A stretch of DNA of 31,344 bases, from positions 1-31,344 of IMG/VR virus record IMGVR_UViG_3300010300_000058, one strand, 5' to 3'. Source of the stretch: a virus. The position numbers and the translations under genes were made by a program. The notes beneath the pieces are model-generated. The model was not told where the DNA came from and ran no database searches. It saw only the letters and a program-made list of their open reading frames with translations. Shown one piece after another: positions 15,883 to 23,986 of this stretch (the stretch's first letter is position 1; the number at the start of each line of letters is the position of its first letter).

Positions 15883-16217
15883 TGGATTCAAACACAGCAG
15901 CAAATGACTTTGAGTATGCTAGACAGGTATATCACGATCTGTTAGCAAAAGGATCTGAGTCAATGGAAGAAATGATGGAAGTTGCAAGAGCAACTGAACA
16001 TCCACGTGCTTTTGAAGTTTTGTCTAATATGATGAAAAACATAGCAGACATTAATGGCAATCTTATGGATATGCATAAAAAGAAAAAAGATTTTGATCAG
16101 AAAGAACAGAAGGCTTTGCCGCAAGGGCAAACTACTAATAATGTTTTCGTTGGATCTACTGCAGATTTACAACGTATGTTACAAGATGAAATGATTGATG
16201 TTACTCCAAAAGAATGA
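15879..16217 (+). CDS. 16: Terminase small subunit gp16
   Basis: A 112-aa protein in the gp16 position, shorter than T4 gp16 (164 aa). Residues ~10-75 are predicted helices with a central region rich in Met and Lys (SMEEMMEVARATEHPRAFEV, then MKNIADINGNLMDMHKKKKD), fitting the coiled-coil core that forms the oligomeric ring of small terminases. The C-terminal part (NNVFVGSTADLQRML) resembles the segment that contacts the large subunit in T4-like phages. It recognises DNA and stimulates gp17 ATPase during packaging. Another in-frame ATG lies one codon in. It overlaps gp15 by four bases and gp17 by about 20. Confidence 0.85.
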   Translation: MMDSNTAANDFEYARQVYHDLLAKGSESMEEMMEVARATEHPRAFEVLSNMMKNIADINGNLMDMHKKKKDFDQKEQKALPQGQTTNNVFVGSTADLQRMLQDEMIDVTPKE

Positions 16218-17799
16218 TACATATCTCGGAAATCCTAATGTAAAACGAGACGGTATTGTCACTCAATGGACAAATGAAGAAGTCCTTGAGTATGCTCGTT
16301 GCATGAAAGATCCTTCATACTTTGCTACAACTTATTGTAAGATTATATCTCTTGACGAGGGTTTAGTTTCTTTTGAACTATATCCATATCAAGAAAAAAT
16401 GTTTGAAGCATTTAATACAAATCGATTTAACATTGTATTAGCGTGTAGACAATCAGGAAAATCTATATCTTCTGTTGCATATCTTCTATGGTATGCTTTA
16501 TTTCATACAGAAAAAACTATTGCTGTAATGGCAAACAAAGGCGCTACGGCCCGTGAAATGCTTGGTCGTATTACTCTTATGCTAGAAAATTTACCTTTTT
16601 TCTTACAGCCCGGTTGTAAGGCTTTGAATAAGGGTTCGATTGAGTTTTCAAATAATTCACGAATTGTTGCGGCTGCAACATCAGGTTCCTCGATTCGAGG
16701 TATGTCTGTGTCGTTATTGTATTTAGACGAGTTTGCGTTTGTGGAAAATGCTGCTGAGTTTTATACGTCGACATATCCGGTTATCTCATCTGGTACAAAT
16801 ACTAAAATTATTATTACATCTACTGCAAACGGTATTGGTAATGTATTTCATAAAATATGGGAAGGTGCTTCTCAAGGAATAAACGAGTTTAAACCTTTTC
16901 GTGTAGATTGGTGGGATGTACCTGGTCGTGACGAGGACTGGAAAACCCAGACAATAGCGAATACGTCTCAGCTACAATTTGACCAAGAGTTTGGAAATAC
17001 ATTTTTCGGTACCGGTGATACGTTAATTAATGCCGAAACTTTATTAAAGCTTCGAGCAAAAAATCCTTTACGCTATCTTGAAGGCGGAGACCTTAAGATA
17101 TATGAAGAAACACAACAAGGACACGAGTACGTCATGTTAGTTGACGTATCGAAAGGAAGAGGACAGGATTATTCTACTTTTAATGTGATCGATATTAGCT
17201 CTAGACCTTTTAAACAGGTTGCTGTTTATCGCAATAACCTTATCTCTCCATTACTCTTCCCTAATATTATATATAAGTGGGCCGTTTCTTATAACAAAGC
17301 ATATGTTGTAATTGAGTCAAATGATCAAGGATCTCTTGTGACAAATGGTCTCTATCATGATTTAGAATACGAAAATATGCATGTTGAGTCTGCTATCAAA
17401 GCAAACGCACTTGGTATTGAAATGACTCGTAAAGTAAAAAGACTTGGTTGTTCTTCGTTTAAAGACATATTAGAAAATAACAAACTAGAAGTGTGCGATG
17501 ATGATACTATTTTAGAAATATCTACGTTTGTAGCAAAGGGCGTATCATACGAAGCATCTCCAGGAAATCATGATGATTTAGTTATGAATCTAGTAATGCT
17601 AGGATATTTTATATCTACGCAATACTTTACTGACATGACAGATATTAATTTAAAAGAGATGATGTTTAAACAAAAAATGAAAGAAATAGAAGATGATGTT
17701 GTTCCATTTGGATTCATTGATGATGGATTGCCTAATCATCCAACAGAAGAAGAAATCGAAGGAAGGCAATGGGCCATAGAATATGCCCCAGATATTTAA
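16198..17799 (+). CDS. 17: Terminase large subunit gp17 (ATPase-nuclease)
   Basis: A 533-aa packaging motor protein that pumps DNA into the prohead and cuts concatemers at headful. From the ATG at 16198: Walker A is CRQSGKS at 83-89; Walker B LLYLDEF has Asp177 and Glu178; the coupling motif TSTAN is at ~207. The RNase-H-like nuclease has Asp316 (LVDVSKG), Glu373 (VIESND) and Asp459/460 (NHDDLVM), matching T4 Asp401, Glu458 and Asp542. It is shorter than T4 gp17 (610 aa). An in-frame TTG lies one codon upstream; ATG is preferred. The start lies inside gp16, as is usual for this pair. Confidence 0.95.
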   Translation: MLLQKNDTYLGNPNVKRDGIVTQWTNEEVLEYARCMKDPSYFATTYCKIISLDEGLVSFELYPYQEKMFEAFNTNRFNIVLACRQSGKSISSVAYLLWYALFHTEKTIAVMANKGATAREMLGRITLMLENLPFFLQPGCKALNKGSIEFSNNSRIVAAATSGSSIRGMSVSLLYLDEFAFVENAAEFYTSTYPVISSGTNTKIIITSTANGIGNVFHKIWEGASQGINEFKPFRVDWWDVPGRDEDWKTQTIANTSQLQFDQEFGNTFFGTGDTLINAETLLKLRAKNPLRYLEGGDLKIYEETQQGHEYVMLVDVSKGRGQDYSTFNVIDISSRPFKQVAVYRNNLISPLLFPNIIYKWAVSYNKAYVVIESNDQGSLVTNGLYHDLEYENMHVESAIKANALGIEMTRKVKRLGCSSFKDILENNKLEVCDDDTILEISTFVAKGVSYEASPGNHDDLVMNLVMLGYFISTQYFTDMTDINLKEMMFKQKMKEIEDDVVPFGFIDDGLPNHPTEEEIEGRQWAIEYAPDI

Positions 17800-17803
17800 A
17801 TAT

Positions 17804-17811
17804 TATAAATA
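17804..17811 (+). promoter_or_regulatory. T4-type late promoter box TATAAATA
   Basis: Exact octamer five bases after the gp17 stop and 67 bases before the sheath ATG, leaving a leader of roughly 55 bases. The sheath is made in large amounts, and this separate late promoter fits that need. A GAGAGGA ribosome site lies before the ATG at 17879. Confidence 0.75.
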
Positions 17812-17878
17812 ACAGTAATTGAACAACTTCGTATTATGGACCCGCATATAATTTAAAATTTTCGAGAGGAAAAAAATC

Positions 17879-19615
17879 ATGGCATTTTCAGAATCTCCGG
17901 CAATTACGGTAAGAGAGGTCGACGCATCTGGTGTGGTGCCAGCAGTTTCTTCTTCTACTGGCGCTCTTGTCGGTAATTTCAGATGGGGCCCTGTGGATCA
18001 AGCAACTCTTATTTCTAATGAAGCCGAGTTAGCTGAAACATTTGGTACGCCTACATCTGCAAATGCTGTTGACTATCATTCAGCAGCGTACTTTCTTAAG
18101 TACACAAATGCTCTTCAAGTGGTTCGAGTATTAGGCGATAGCGATGGCTATAATGCTTATAATCATAATGAAGCAGCAAACGGATTAAATGTCAGAATCA
18201 AAGACGGTGATGCATGGGATAATTCCTTATCAGCATTTGATTCAGACCAACATACTTTTATAGCTAAATGGCCAGGGGAACTTGGCAACAGCTTAACTGT
18301 ATCATTATGTCCAAACCAAACAAATGATTCAGCTTATAATAACTGGACACATAAAGACAATTTTGATGCACCTCCAGGCACTTCAGCATATGCTGAGGGA
18401 CTTAATGCAACTAATGACGAACTTCACGTTGCTATCGTTGATGCTGGCGGTAAGTTCTCAGGAACAAAGGGTACTGTTCTAGAAACATTCCCATTTGTAT
18501 CATTAGCATCTGACGCTAAAACAGCAGACGGATCTACAAACTTTGTAAGAGACGTTGTCAATAGAAAATCAGAATATATCTGGATGGCCGGATTTGATTC
18601 TGATTATACTGTTGCAAATGCTGGTACAGCTGTAGCTACTGGAAAAGATTATCAAATTTCTAATCCATTAATAGTTGCTAAAGACTACGCTTTAGATTCA
18701 GGTGATGAATCTACAAATATGGACGTAGGGGATTACATTTCAGGCTTTGATAAATTTGAAGACAAAGATCAAATTCAAGTAGATCTTATGATTGCACCTC
18801 AAATGAATTCAAGAGCAGACACAACAACAATCGTTAATGACATGGTAAGTATTGCTCAAGGTCAGCGTAAGGATTGTGTGGTTGTTGCTTCACCTGCAAG
18901 GAGTGATATCGTCGGCGCAACCGCAACTGCTGCTAATACAAACGCAGTTACAACTGCCGCAACATTTACTTCATCATCATACTTAGTAGTTGATAATAAC
19001 TATCTCAAAGTCTATGATAAATATAACGATGAGTTTATCTTTATTCCGGCAAACTCTTCAACCGCAGGCATCATGGCCGCAACCGACGTAACGGCTGCAA
19101 CATGGTTCTCACCAGCTGGTCCACGACGTGGTCAATATCTCGGTGTGACAGGTATCGCATACTCTCCAAACAAAGCTCAGAGAGATGTACTATATCGTAA
19201 CGGTGTAAACCCGATTGCGAATATTCCTGGTCAAGGGTTGTTGCTATTTGGTGATAAAACAAAACTCGCTAGACCGTCTGCATTCGATCGTATTAACGTA
19301 CGACGATTGTTCTTGACTATCGAAAGAGCAATTGCAATCGCAGCTCGAAACGTAATGTTTGAATTCAATGATGAATTTACAAGAGCAGAATTCGTTGGAG
19401 TTGTAGAGCCATTCTTACGAGACATTAAGGGTCGACGTGGTATAACAGACTTCCGTGTAGTTTGTGACGAAACAAACAATACGGGTGCAGTTATAGATAG
19501 AAATGAATTTGTCGCTACGGTCCTTGTCAAACCTGCACGTTCAATCAACTTTGTTACTCTTAACTTTGTTGCCGTACGTACCGGTGTTGATTTCTCAGAA
19601 ATCGCAGGGGTGTAA
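17879..19615 (+). CDS. 18: Contractile tail sheath protein gp18
   Basis: A 578-aa tail sheath subunit (T4: 659 aa). The opening ESPAITVREVDASGVVPAVS and GALVGNFRWGPVD is the standard sheath start. The C-terminal third is the conserved core that carries contraction contacts: QYLGVTGIAYSPNKAQRDVL, RRLFLTIERAIAIAARNVMF, EFNDEFTRAEFVGVVEPFL, then FVATVLVKPARSINFVTLNF. The variable middle (~90-330), rich in Asp and Ser, is the surface-exposed protease-resistant region. It forms hexameric rings around gp19 and shortens on infection. A strong AAGGAGGT site at its end serves gp19, 12 bases on. Confidence 0.95.
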   Translation: MAFSESPAITVREVDASGVVPAVSSSTGALVGNFRWGPVDQATLISNEAELAETFGTPTSANAVDYHSAAYFLKYTNALQVVRVLGDSDGYNAYNHNEAANGLNVRIKDGDAWDNSLSAFDSDQHTFIAKWPGELGNSLTVSLCPNQTNDSAYNNWTHKDNFDAPPGTSAYAEGLNATNDELHVAIVDAGGKFSGTKGTVLETFPFVSLASDAKTADGSTNFVRDVVNRKSEYIWMAGFDSDYTVANAGTAVATGKDYQISNPLIVAKDYALDSGDESTNMDVGDYISGFDKFEDKDQIQVDLMIAPQMNSRADTTTIVNDMVSIAQGQRKDCVVVASPARSDIVGATATAANTNAVTTAATFTSSSYLVVDNNYLKVYDKYNDEFIFIPANSSTAGIMAATDVTAATWFSPAGPRRGQYLGVTGIAYSPNKAQRDVLYRNGVNPIANIPGQGLLLFGDKTKLARPSAFDRINVRRLFLTIERAIAIAARNVMFEFNDEFTRAEFVGVVEPFLRDIKGRRGITDFRVVCDETNNTGAVIDRNEFVATVLVKPARSINFVTLNFVAVRTGVDFSEIAGV

Positions 19616-19626
19616 GGAGGTAAAAA

Positions 19627-20154
19627 ATGGCTATTTTAGGTGTAGACGATTTTAAAGCAAAACTGGCTGGTGGCGGTGCTCGCCCCAACCTATTTAAGGT
19701 AACATTAGGATTTCCAGCGTATGCTGAAGGTGATGTTGAATTAACGTCATTTATGTGTAGAACAGGACAACTTCCTGCTTCAACCGTACCAGCAATGCCT
19801 GTTGCATTCCGTGGTCGCCAGTTACAAATGGCAGGTGATCGTGTTTTCGAACCATGGACAACTACTATCATTAACGATACAAACTTCACGATTCGAAACT
19901 CAATGGAACGTTGGATGAATGGTATTAACGCCCATTCACTTAATACTGGTTTAGTGAATCCGACAGATTATCAAGCAGACTTAACAGTTGATCAGCTAGA
20001 TAAAGACGAGACGATTCTTAAAACGTATAAATTTGTAGCTGCCTTCCCGACAGCAATTTCTCCAATTGATCTTGCATATGATGCCAATGATCAGATTGAA
20101 GAATTTACAGTAGAATTTACGTATCAGTACTGGACATCCAATACTACCACATAA
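19627..20154 (+). CDS. 19: Tail tube protein gp19
   Basis: A 175-aa tail tube subunit (T4: 163 aa) forming the hexameric inner tube through which DNA passes. It has the gp19 pattern: an N-terminal FKAKLAGGGARPNLFKVTLG, TSFMCRTGQLPAS, a central PWTTTIINDTNFTIRNSMER then WMNGIN, and a C-terminal EEFTVEFTYQYW. A near-consensus Shine-Dalgarno AAGGAGGT is immediately upstream, overlapping the end of gp18. A stable hairpin lies after its stop, before the portal gene, and may reduce read-through from this abundant transcript. Confidence 0.93.
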   Translation: MAILGVDDFKAKLAGGGARPNLFKVTLGFPAYAEGDVELTSFMCRTGQLPASTVPAMPVAFRGRQLQMAGDRVFEPWTTTIINDTNFTIRNSMERWMNGINAHSLNTGLVNPTDYQADLTVDQLDKDETILKTYKFVAAFPTAISPIDLAYDANDQIEEFTVEFTYQYWTSNTTT

Positions 20155-20167
20155 TTGAAAATTAGAG

Positions 20168-20189
20168 AGAGGGGCAGCAATGCCCCTCT
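20168..20189 (+). terminator. 9-bp GNRA-loop hairpin between gp19 and gp20
   Basis: AGAGGGGCA and TGCCCCTCT form a perfect 9-bp stem around GCAA, a GNRA tetraloop. What follows is only T-biased (GTATTCTATT), not a clean T-run, so it is more likely an attenuator or 3'-end stabiliser for tube mRNA than a full terminator. Confidence 0.65.
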
Positions 20190-20209
20190 GTATTCTATTA
20201 GGATAAACT

Positions 20210-21721
20210 ATGGCCGACAATAATGCACTAAAAATATTTGGCTTCGAGATTCGAAGAGCAAATCAAAAACAAGAAGACAAGAAGCTACAGTCTATTGTTC
20301 CGCGTCAAGACGATGACGGGGCAGGTTACGTTACTGCTTCTGGTTCTCATTATGGTCAGTATATTAATATTGATGGAGATGATTCTAAAGATAATCATCA
20401 GATGATAATGAAATACCGTGGGGTATCAACACATCCAGAAGTTGATGCAGCAATTGAAGATATTATAAATGAATCTATTTCAGCTTCTGAATCTGAGGCT
20501 CCGGTCTCAATTGTTCTTGACAAAGTTGAAGTATCAGATCAGATTAAAAAAGGAATTACAGAAGAGTTCGATAACGTATTATCGATGTTGGACTTTACAA
20601 ATAATGGCCACGACATGTTTAAACGTTGGTATATTGATGGCCGTTTATATCATCACCTTGTTGTAAATGAATCTAATATTAAAGCAGGTATTCAGGAAAT
20701 CCGTCCTATTGATTCTGCAAAGATTCGTAAAGTAAAACAAGTAAAGAAAAAGAAAGATCCGATTACAGGAGCTAACTTAGTTGAATCAGTTGATGAATAT
20801 TACATTTATCAAGAGAAGCCTGGCCAACAAACGTCAGGTGTAAAATTATCACACGATTCTGTAAGTTATGTGACATCTGGCCTTTTATCTGCCGATAGAA
20901 AGAAAGTTGTATCACATTTACATAAAGCTCTGAAGCCAATTAACCAGCTTCGAATGATGGAAGACTCACTGGTTATCTACCGGCTTGCACGAGCGCCTGA
21001 GAGACGAATATTCTATATTGACGTAGGTAACTTGCCACGAGGTAAGTCTGAACAATATATGAAAGATATTATGGCTCGTTATCGTAATAAACTTGTATAT
21101 GACGCAGACACAGGACAAATAAGAGATGATCGAAAACATATGTCGATGCTTGAAGATTTTTGGCTCCCGCGACGAGAAGGTGGTCGAGGAACTGAGATCT
21201 CTACCTTACCAGGAGGTGAAAACCTGGGACAGATCGACGATATCATTTACTTCCAAAAGCGTTTATACCGTTCACTCAATGTACCTATAAACAGGTTAGA
21301 GCAAGAAGCACAGTTTAGTCTAGGTCGATCTACTGAGATAAGTAGAGATGAATTAAAATTTCAGAAGTTTATCGATAGGCTTCGTAAACGTTTCTCAATG
21401 TTATTCTTAGAGATTCTAAAGAAACAACTTGTAATGAAAGGTTTAATCACAGACGAAGATTGGAATGGATGGAAAAATGATTTGGTTATTGATTATTCAA
21501 GAGATAACCATTTTACAGAATTAAAGGATGCCGAGTTATTAAGAGAAAGATTACAAACTCTTGATCAAGTAAGTCAATACGTGGGTGACTACTTCTCAAA
21601 AGAATGGGTTATGAAAAACGTATTACAGTTTAACGATGAAGATATTAAACAAGTTTCACAACAATCTGATGAAGAGCAACCAAATGATAATGACCAGCAA
21701 AACCTTCCAGATGAAGAATAG
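20210..21721 (+). CDS. 20: Portal vertex protein gp20
   Basis: A 503-aa portal protein (T4: 524 aa), a dodecamer at one capsid vertex that starts head assembly and forms the DNA gate. Recognisable blocks include RGVSTHPEVDAAIEDIINES, FKRWYIDGRLYHHLVV, the long conserved stretch YRLARAPERRIFYIDVGNLP then EQYMKDIMARYRNKLVYD, and EDFWLPRREGGRGTEISTLP. These are the blocks used as gp20 markers for T4-like phages. The C-terminus is acidic and Gln-rich. The next gene begins behind a late-promoter box. Confidence 0.95.
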   Translation: MADNNALKIFGFEIRRANQKQEDKKLQSIVPRQDDDGAGYVTASGSHYGQYINIDGDDSKDNHQMIMKYRGVSTHPEVDAAIEDIINESISASESEAPVSIVLDKVEVSDQIKKGITEEFDNVLSMLDFTNNGHDMFKRWYIDGRLYHHLVVNESNIKAGIQEIRPIDSAKIRKVKQVKKKKDPITGANLVESVDEYYIYQEKPGQQTSGVKLSHDSVSYVTSGLLSADRKKVVSHLHKALKPINQLRMMEDSLVIYRLARAPERRIFYIDVGNLPRGKSEQYMKDIMARYRNKLVYDADTGQIRDDRKHMSMLEDFWLPRREGGRGTEISTLPGGENLGQIDDIIYFQKRLYRSLNVPINRLEQEAQFSLGRSTEISRDELKFQKFIDRLRKRFSMLFLEILKKQLVMKGLITDEDWNGWKNDLVIDYSRDNHFTELKDAELLRERLQTLDQVSQYVGDYFSKEWVMKNVLQFNDEDIKQVSQQSDEEQPNDNDQQNLPDEE

Positions 21722-21727
21722 TTTTGT

Positions 21728-21735
21728 TATAAATA
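21728..21735 (+). promoter_or_regulatory. T4-type late promoter box TATAAATA
   Basis: Exact octamer seven bases after the portal stop and 18 bases before the gp67 ATG, the shortest such spacing in the window, so the leader would be very short. It should drive the prohead genes gp67-68-21-22-23. Confidence 0.7.
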
Positions 21736-21753
21736 ATAGGAAATGGAGACATT

Positions 21754-22062
21754 ATGGAAAACATTGAACAATTGATACAACAAGCTGCAGATAAAGATTA
21801 TGCCGCGGCTAATACTACATTTGTAGATATTATGAATCAAAAGCTTGGTGATACTTTAGAACAAGAAAAAATTAAAGTATCTGGCGAAATATATAATGCT
21901 TTAGAATCTGAAGAAGATGAGCAGTTAGAACTAGATTTAGATGATGAGGAAGAATCCGAAGAAGATGAAGCTACGGATGAAACTGAGTCTGAAGAGGATG
22001 AAGTAGATGTTGAAGACGAACCTGATACAGACGAGTCCGATGAAGACGCTGAAGAATCTTAG
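21754..22062 (+). CDS. 67: Prohead core protein gp67
   Basis: A 102-aa protein matching T4 gp67 (80 aa) in layout: a short helical N-terminal part (ENIEQLIQQAADKDYAAANT, then FVDIMNQKLGDTLEQEKIKV) followed by a run of about 45 residues made almost only of Glu, Asp, Ser and Thr. T4 gp67 (also called Pip) is a minor core protein needed for correct head shape and is cut to an internal peptide by gp21. Position between gp20 and gp21 supports this. The gene overlaps the next start by 23 bases. Confidence 0.85.
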   Translation: MENIEQLIQQAADKDYAAANTTFVDIMNQKLGDTLEQEKIKVSGEIYNALESEEDEQLELDLDDEEESEEDEATDETESEEDEVDVEDEPDTDESDEDAEES

Positions 22063-22240
22063 AGAAGCTGTAACAAAAGAACGAACGGTTTATAAAAGAA
22101 AATATATGGGTTTCAAATTAGAAATTATACAGAAGTATGATAGGTTTGAAGCATATGTAGACGGTGAGAAATTAGACACTTATGATACGAAAAAGCATGC
22201 ACAAAAAATGCTTATGCAATTCGTTAGGGAAGTAGATTAA
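22040..22240 (+). CDS. 68: Prohead core protein gp68
   Basis: A 66-aa basic protein from the ATG at 22040 (an upstream in-frame ATG at 22007 lies deep inside gp67 and is less likely). It carries KYMGFKLEIIQKYDRFEAYV and a C-terminal DTKKHAQKMLMQFVREVD. The overlap with gp67, the position before the protease and the basic charge fit gp68 of T4-like phages, though T4 gp68 is longer (141 aa). It probably helps form the prohead core with gp67 and gp22. Its stop TAA shares one base with the ATG of gp21. Confidence 0.7.
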   Translation: MKTLKNLREAVTKERTVYKRKYMGFKLEIIQKYDRFEAYVDGEKLDTYDTKKHAQKMLMQFVREVD

Positions 22241-22902
22241 TGAAGCTTATTGCTGAATACACAGAACAAAATATTCAATGCTTGGTCGAAGCCAAGGAGG
22301 ATGGTAGTAAAAAATATACTATCGAAGGCGTATTCGCACAAGCTGAACAAAAGAATAGAAATGGTCGTATTTATCCAAAGATGATTATGGAAAAGGCAGT
22401 AAATAAATACGCCAAAGAACAAGTTGAAACTAAACGGGCTGTCGGTGAGTTAAATCATCCCGAAGGTCCTACTGTCAACTTGGATAAAGTTTCCCATCTC
22501 ATAACCGAACTCAAAGTTGAGGACAATAATGTGATGGGTAAGGCAACTATTTTGGGCACTCCAATGGGTGAAATCGTAAAAGGTTTACTTGAAGGTGGTG
22601 TACAACTAGGTGTCTCAACTCGTGGTATGGGTAGCCTTGAGAAGCGTGGCGATGCCATGTATGTCAAAGATGACTTTATGCTTAATACGATTGACATCGT
22701 ACAAGATCCATCAGCTCCAGGAGCTTTCGTTAATGGAATTATGGAAGGCGTTGACTGGGTCTGGAATAACGGCATCATTGAAGCTCAAGAAATTGAAAAA
22801 ATGGAGACTGAAATTAAGAAGGCTCCGCGTGCTGATCTCTATGGAGTTCAGACCCGTGAGTTTAAAAATTTCCTCTCGTTACTGAAAACTAAATCTTATT
22901 AG
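22240..22902 (+). CDS. 21: Prohead maturation protease gp21
   Basis: A 220-aa serine protease (T4 gp21: 212 aa) that is built into the prohead core, activates itself, and then cuts the scaffold and capsid proteins. Catalytic candidates are His73 (GELNHPEGP) and Ser126 (LGVSTRGMGS), the herpesvirus-type protease arrangement, with Asp153 or Asp156 (IDIVQDPSAPG) in the conserved block after the serine. The start overlaps the gp68 stop. Its stop lies within an AGGAGGT ribosome site for gp22. Confidence 0.93.
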   Translation: MKLIAEYTEQNIQCLVEAKEDGSKKYTIEGVFAQAEQKNRNGRIYPKMIMEKAVNKYAKEQVETKRAVGELNHPEGPTVNLDKVSHLITELKVEDNNVMGKATILGTPMGEIVKGLLEGGVQLGVSTRGMGSLEKRGDAMYVKDDFMLNTIDIVQDPSAPGAFVNGIMEGVDWVWNNGIIEAQEIEKMETEIKKAPRADLYGVQTREFKNFLSLLKTKSY

Positions 22903-22912
22903 GAGGTCAAAC

Positions 22913-23968
22913 ATGACTGATCAAGTAGAAGACCAGGAAGTTGAGCTCGAGGACGAGATCGAAATCGAAGAAGCTCACGATCCTAAAAATGCAGAGGCGC
23001 AATCAGTTGCTTCTGTAAAGGGTGCTGAAGGTAAAGGTAAAACCGCAAAAGAGCCAGGTGGCAAAGGCGGAAAAGCTGAACCAATGCAAAAGTTGCCAGG
23101 AACCAAAGCTGGTATGATTAATGCAATGTACATGAAAGCAAGCAAAATGAAAAAAGAAGAACTTGCCGGAATGTATGCTAAACTTATGGGCGAAACTGTG
23201 GCTGAAGAAGTTGAAGCTGATGATCAACCAATCGTTGAATATCAAGCTGATTTTTCTGCAGATCTAGACGCATTAATCGAGTCTGAAGCTACTCTTTCAG
23301 AAGAGTTTAAAGCTAAAACAGCCGTAATTTTTGAAGCAGCTATTAAATCTAAACTATCAGAAGAAATTGATCGTTTAGAAGAAAACTATAAGACTGAACT
23401 CGAAGAAGAAGTAGCAGCTACTAAAGCTGATATGGTCGAGAAAGTCGATAGCTACCTCAACTATGTTGTTGAGAATTGGATGGAAGAAAATAAACTTGCT
23501 GTACAATCAGGTCTACGTACCGAGATTGCTGAGAAGTTTATGAACTCATTGAAAGATCTATTTACAGAATCTTACATTGAGGTTCCAGAATCTAAAGTCG
23601 ACCTAGTTGACGAATTAGCCGCAGAAGTTGAAGAGTTGGAAGAAGCTCTAAACAGCTCTATGGCAAAAGCCATCGAAACTGCTGAAGAATTAGAAGAAAT
23701 GAAACGAAACGAAGTAATTCGTGAAGCTTCTAAAGATTTAGCAGAAACACAAGTTGAAAAACTTGCGAAGTTGGTTGGAGATATTACCTTTGAAGATGCA
23801 GATACTTTTGCAGAAAAAGTAAAAACAGTCAAAGAATCATATTTCAAAAAAGAATCCGTTGAGTCTGTAATAGAAGACGCAGTTGAAGATGACGATGGTA
23901 ACATTGTTGAAACAACTGGAACAATGGAACAATACCTCACCGCGATTCGTAAAGCATCGCAAACATAA
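22913..23968 (+). CDS. 22: Prohead core scaffold protein gp22
   Basis: A 351-aa scaffold protein (T4: 269 aa). After an acidic N-terminus and a Gly/Lys-rich part (residues ~40-65) comes a region typical of gp22, KAGMINAMYMKASKMKKEEL, then long Glu/Lys/Ala-rich coiled-coil helices (residues ~130-290), with LNYVVENWMEENKLAVQSGL and SLKDLFTESYIEVPESKVDL in the middle. Both segments are conserved in gp22 of T4-like phages. It forms the temporary core that shapes the head and is degraded by gp21; several Leu/Ile-x-Glu sites suit that protease. A strong AGGAGGT site precedes the start. Confidence 0.92.
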   Translation: MTDQVEDQEVELEDEIEIEEAHDPKNAEAQSVASVKGAEGKGKTAKEPGGKGGKAEPMQKLPGTKAGMINAMYMKASKMKKEELAGMYAKLMGETVAEEVEADDQPIVEYQADFSADLDALIESEATLSEEFKAKTAVIFEAAIKSKLSEEIDRLEENYKTELEEEVAATKADMVEKVDSYLNYVVENWMEENKLAVQSGLRTEIAEKFMNSLKDLFTESYIEVPESKVDLVDELAAEVEELEEALNSSMAKAIETAEELEEMKRNEVIREASKDLAETQVEKLAKLVGDITFEDADTFAEKVKTVKESYFKKESVESVIEDAVEDDDGNIVETTGTMEQYLTAIRKASQT

Positions 23969-23986
23969 ATTTGGGAGTCCAAAAAA

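Noticed and set aside
23572-23982. Reverse-strand open frame of 136 codons opposite the scaffold gene
   Set aside because: Ser/Thr-rich shadow of Glu/Lys-rich coiled-coil codons; no start signal.
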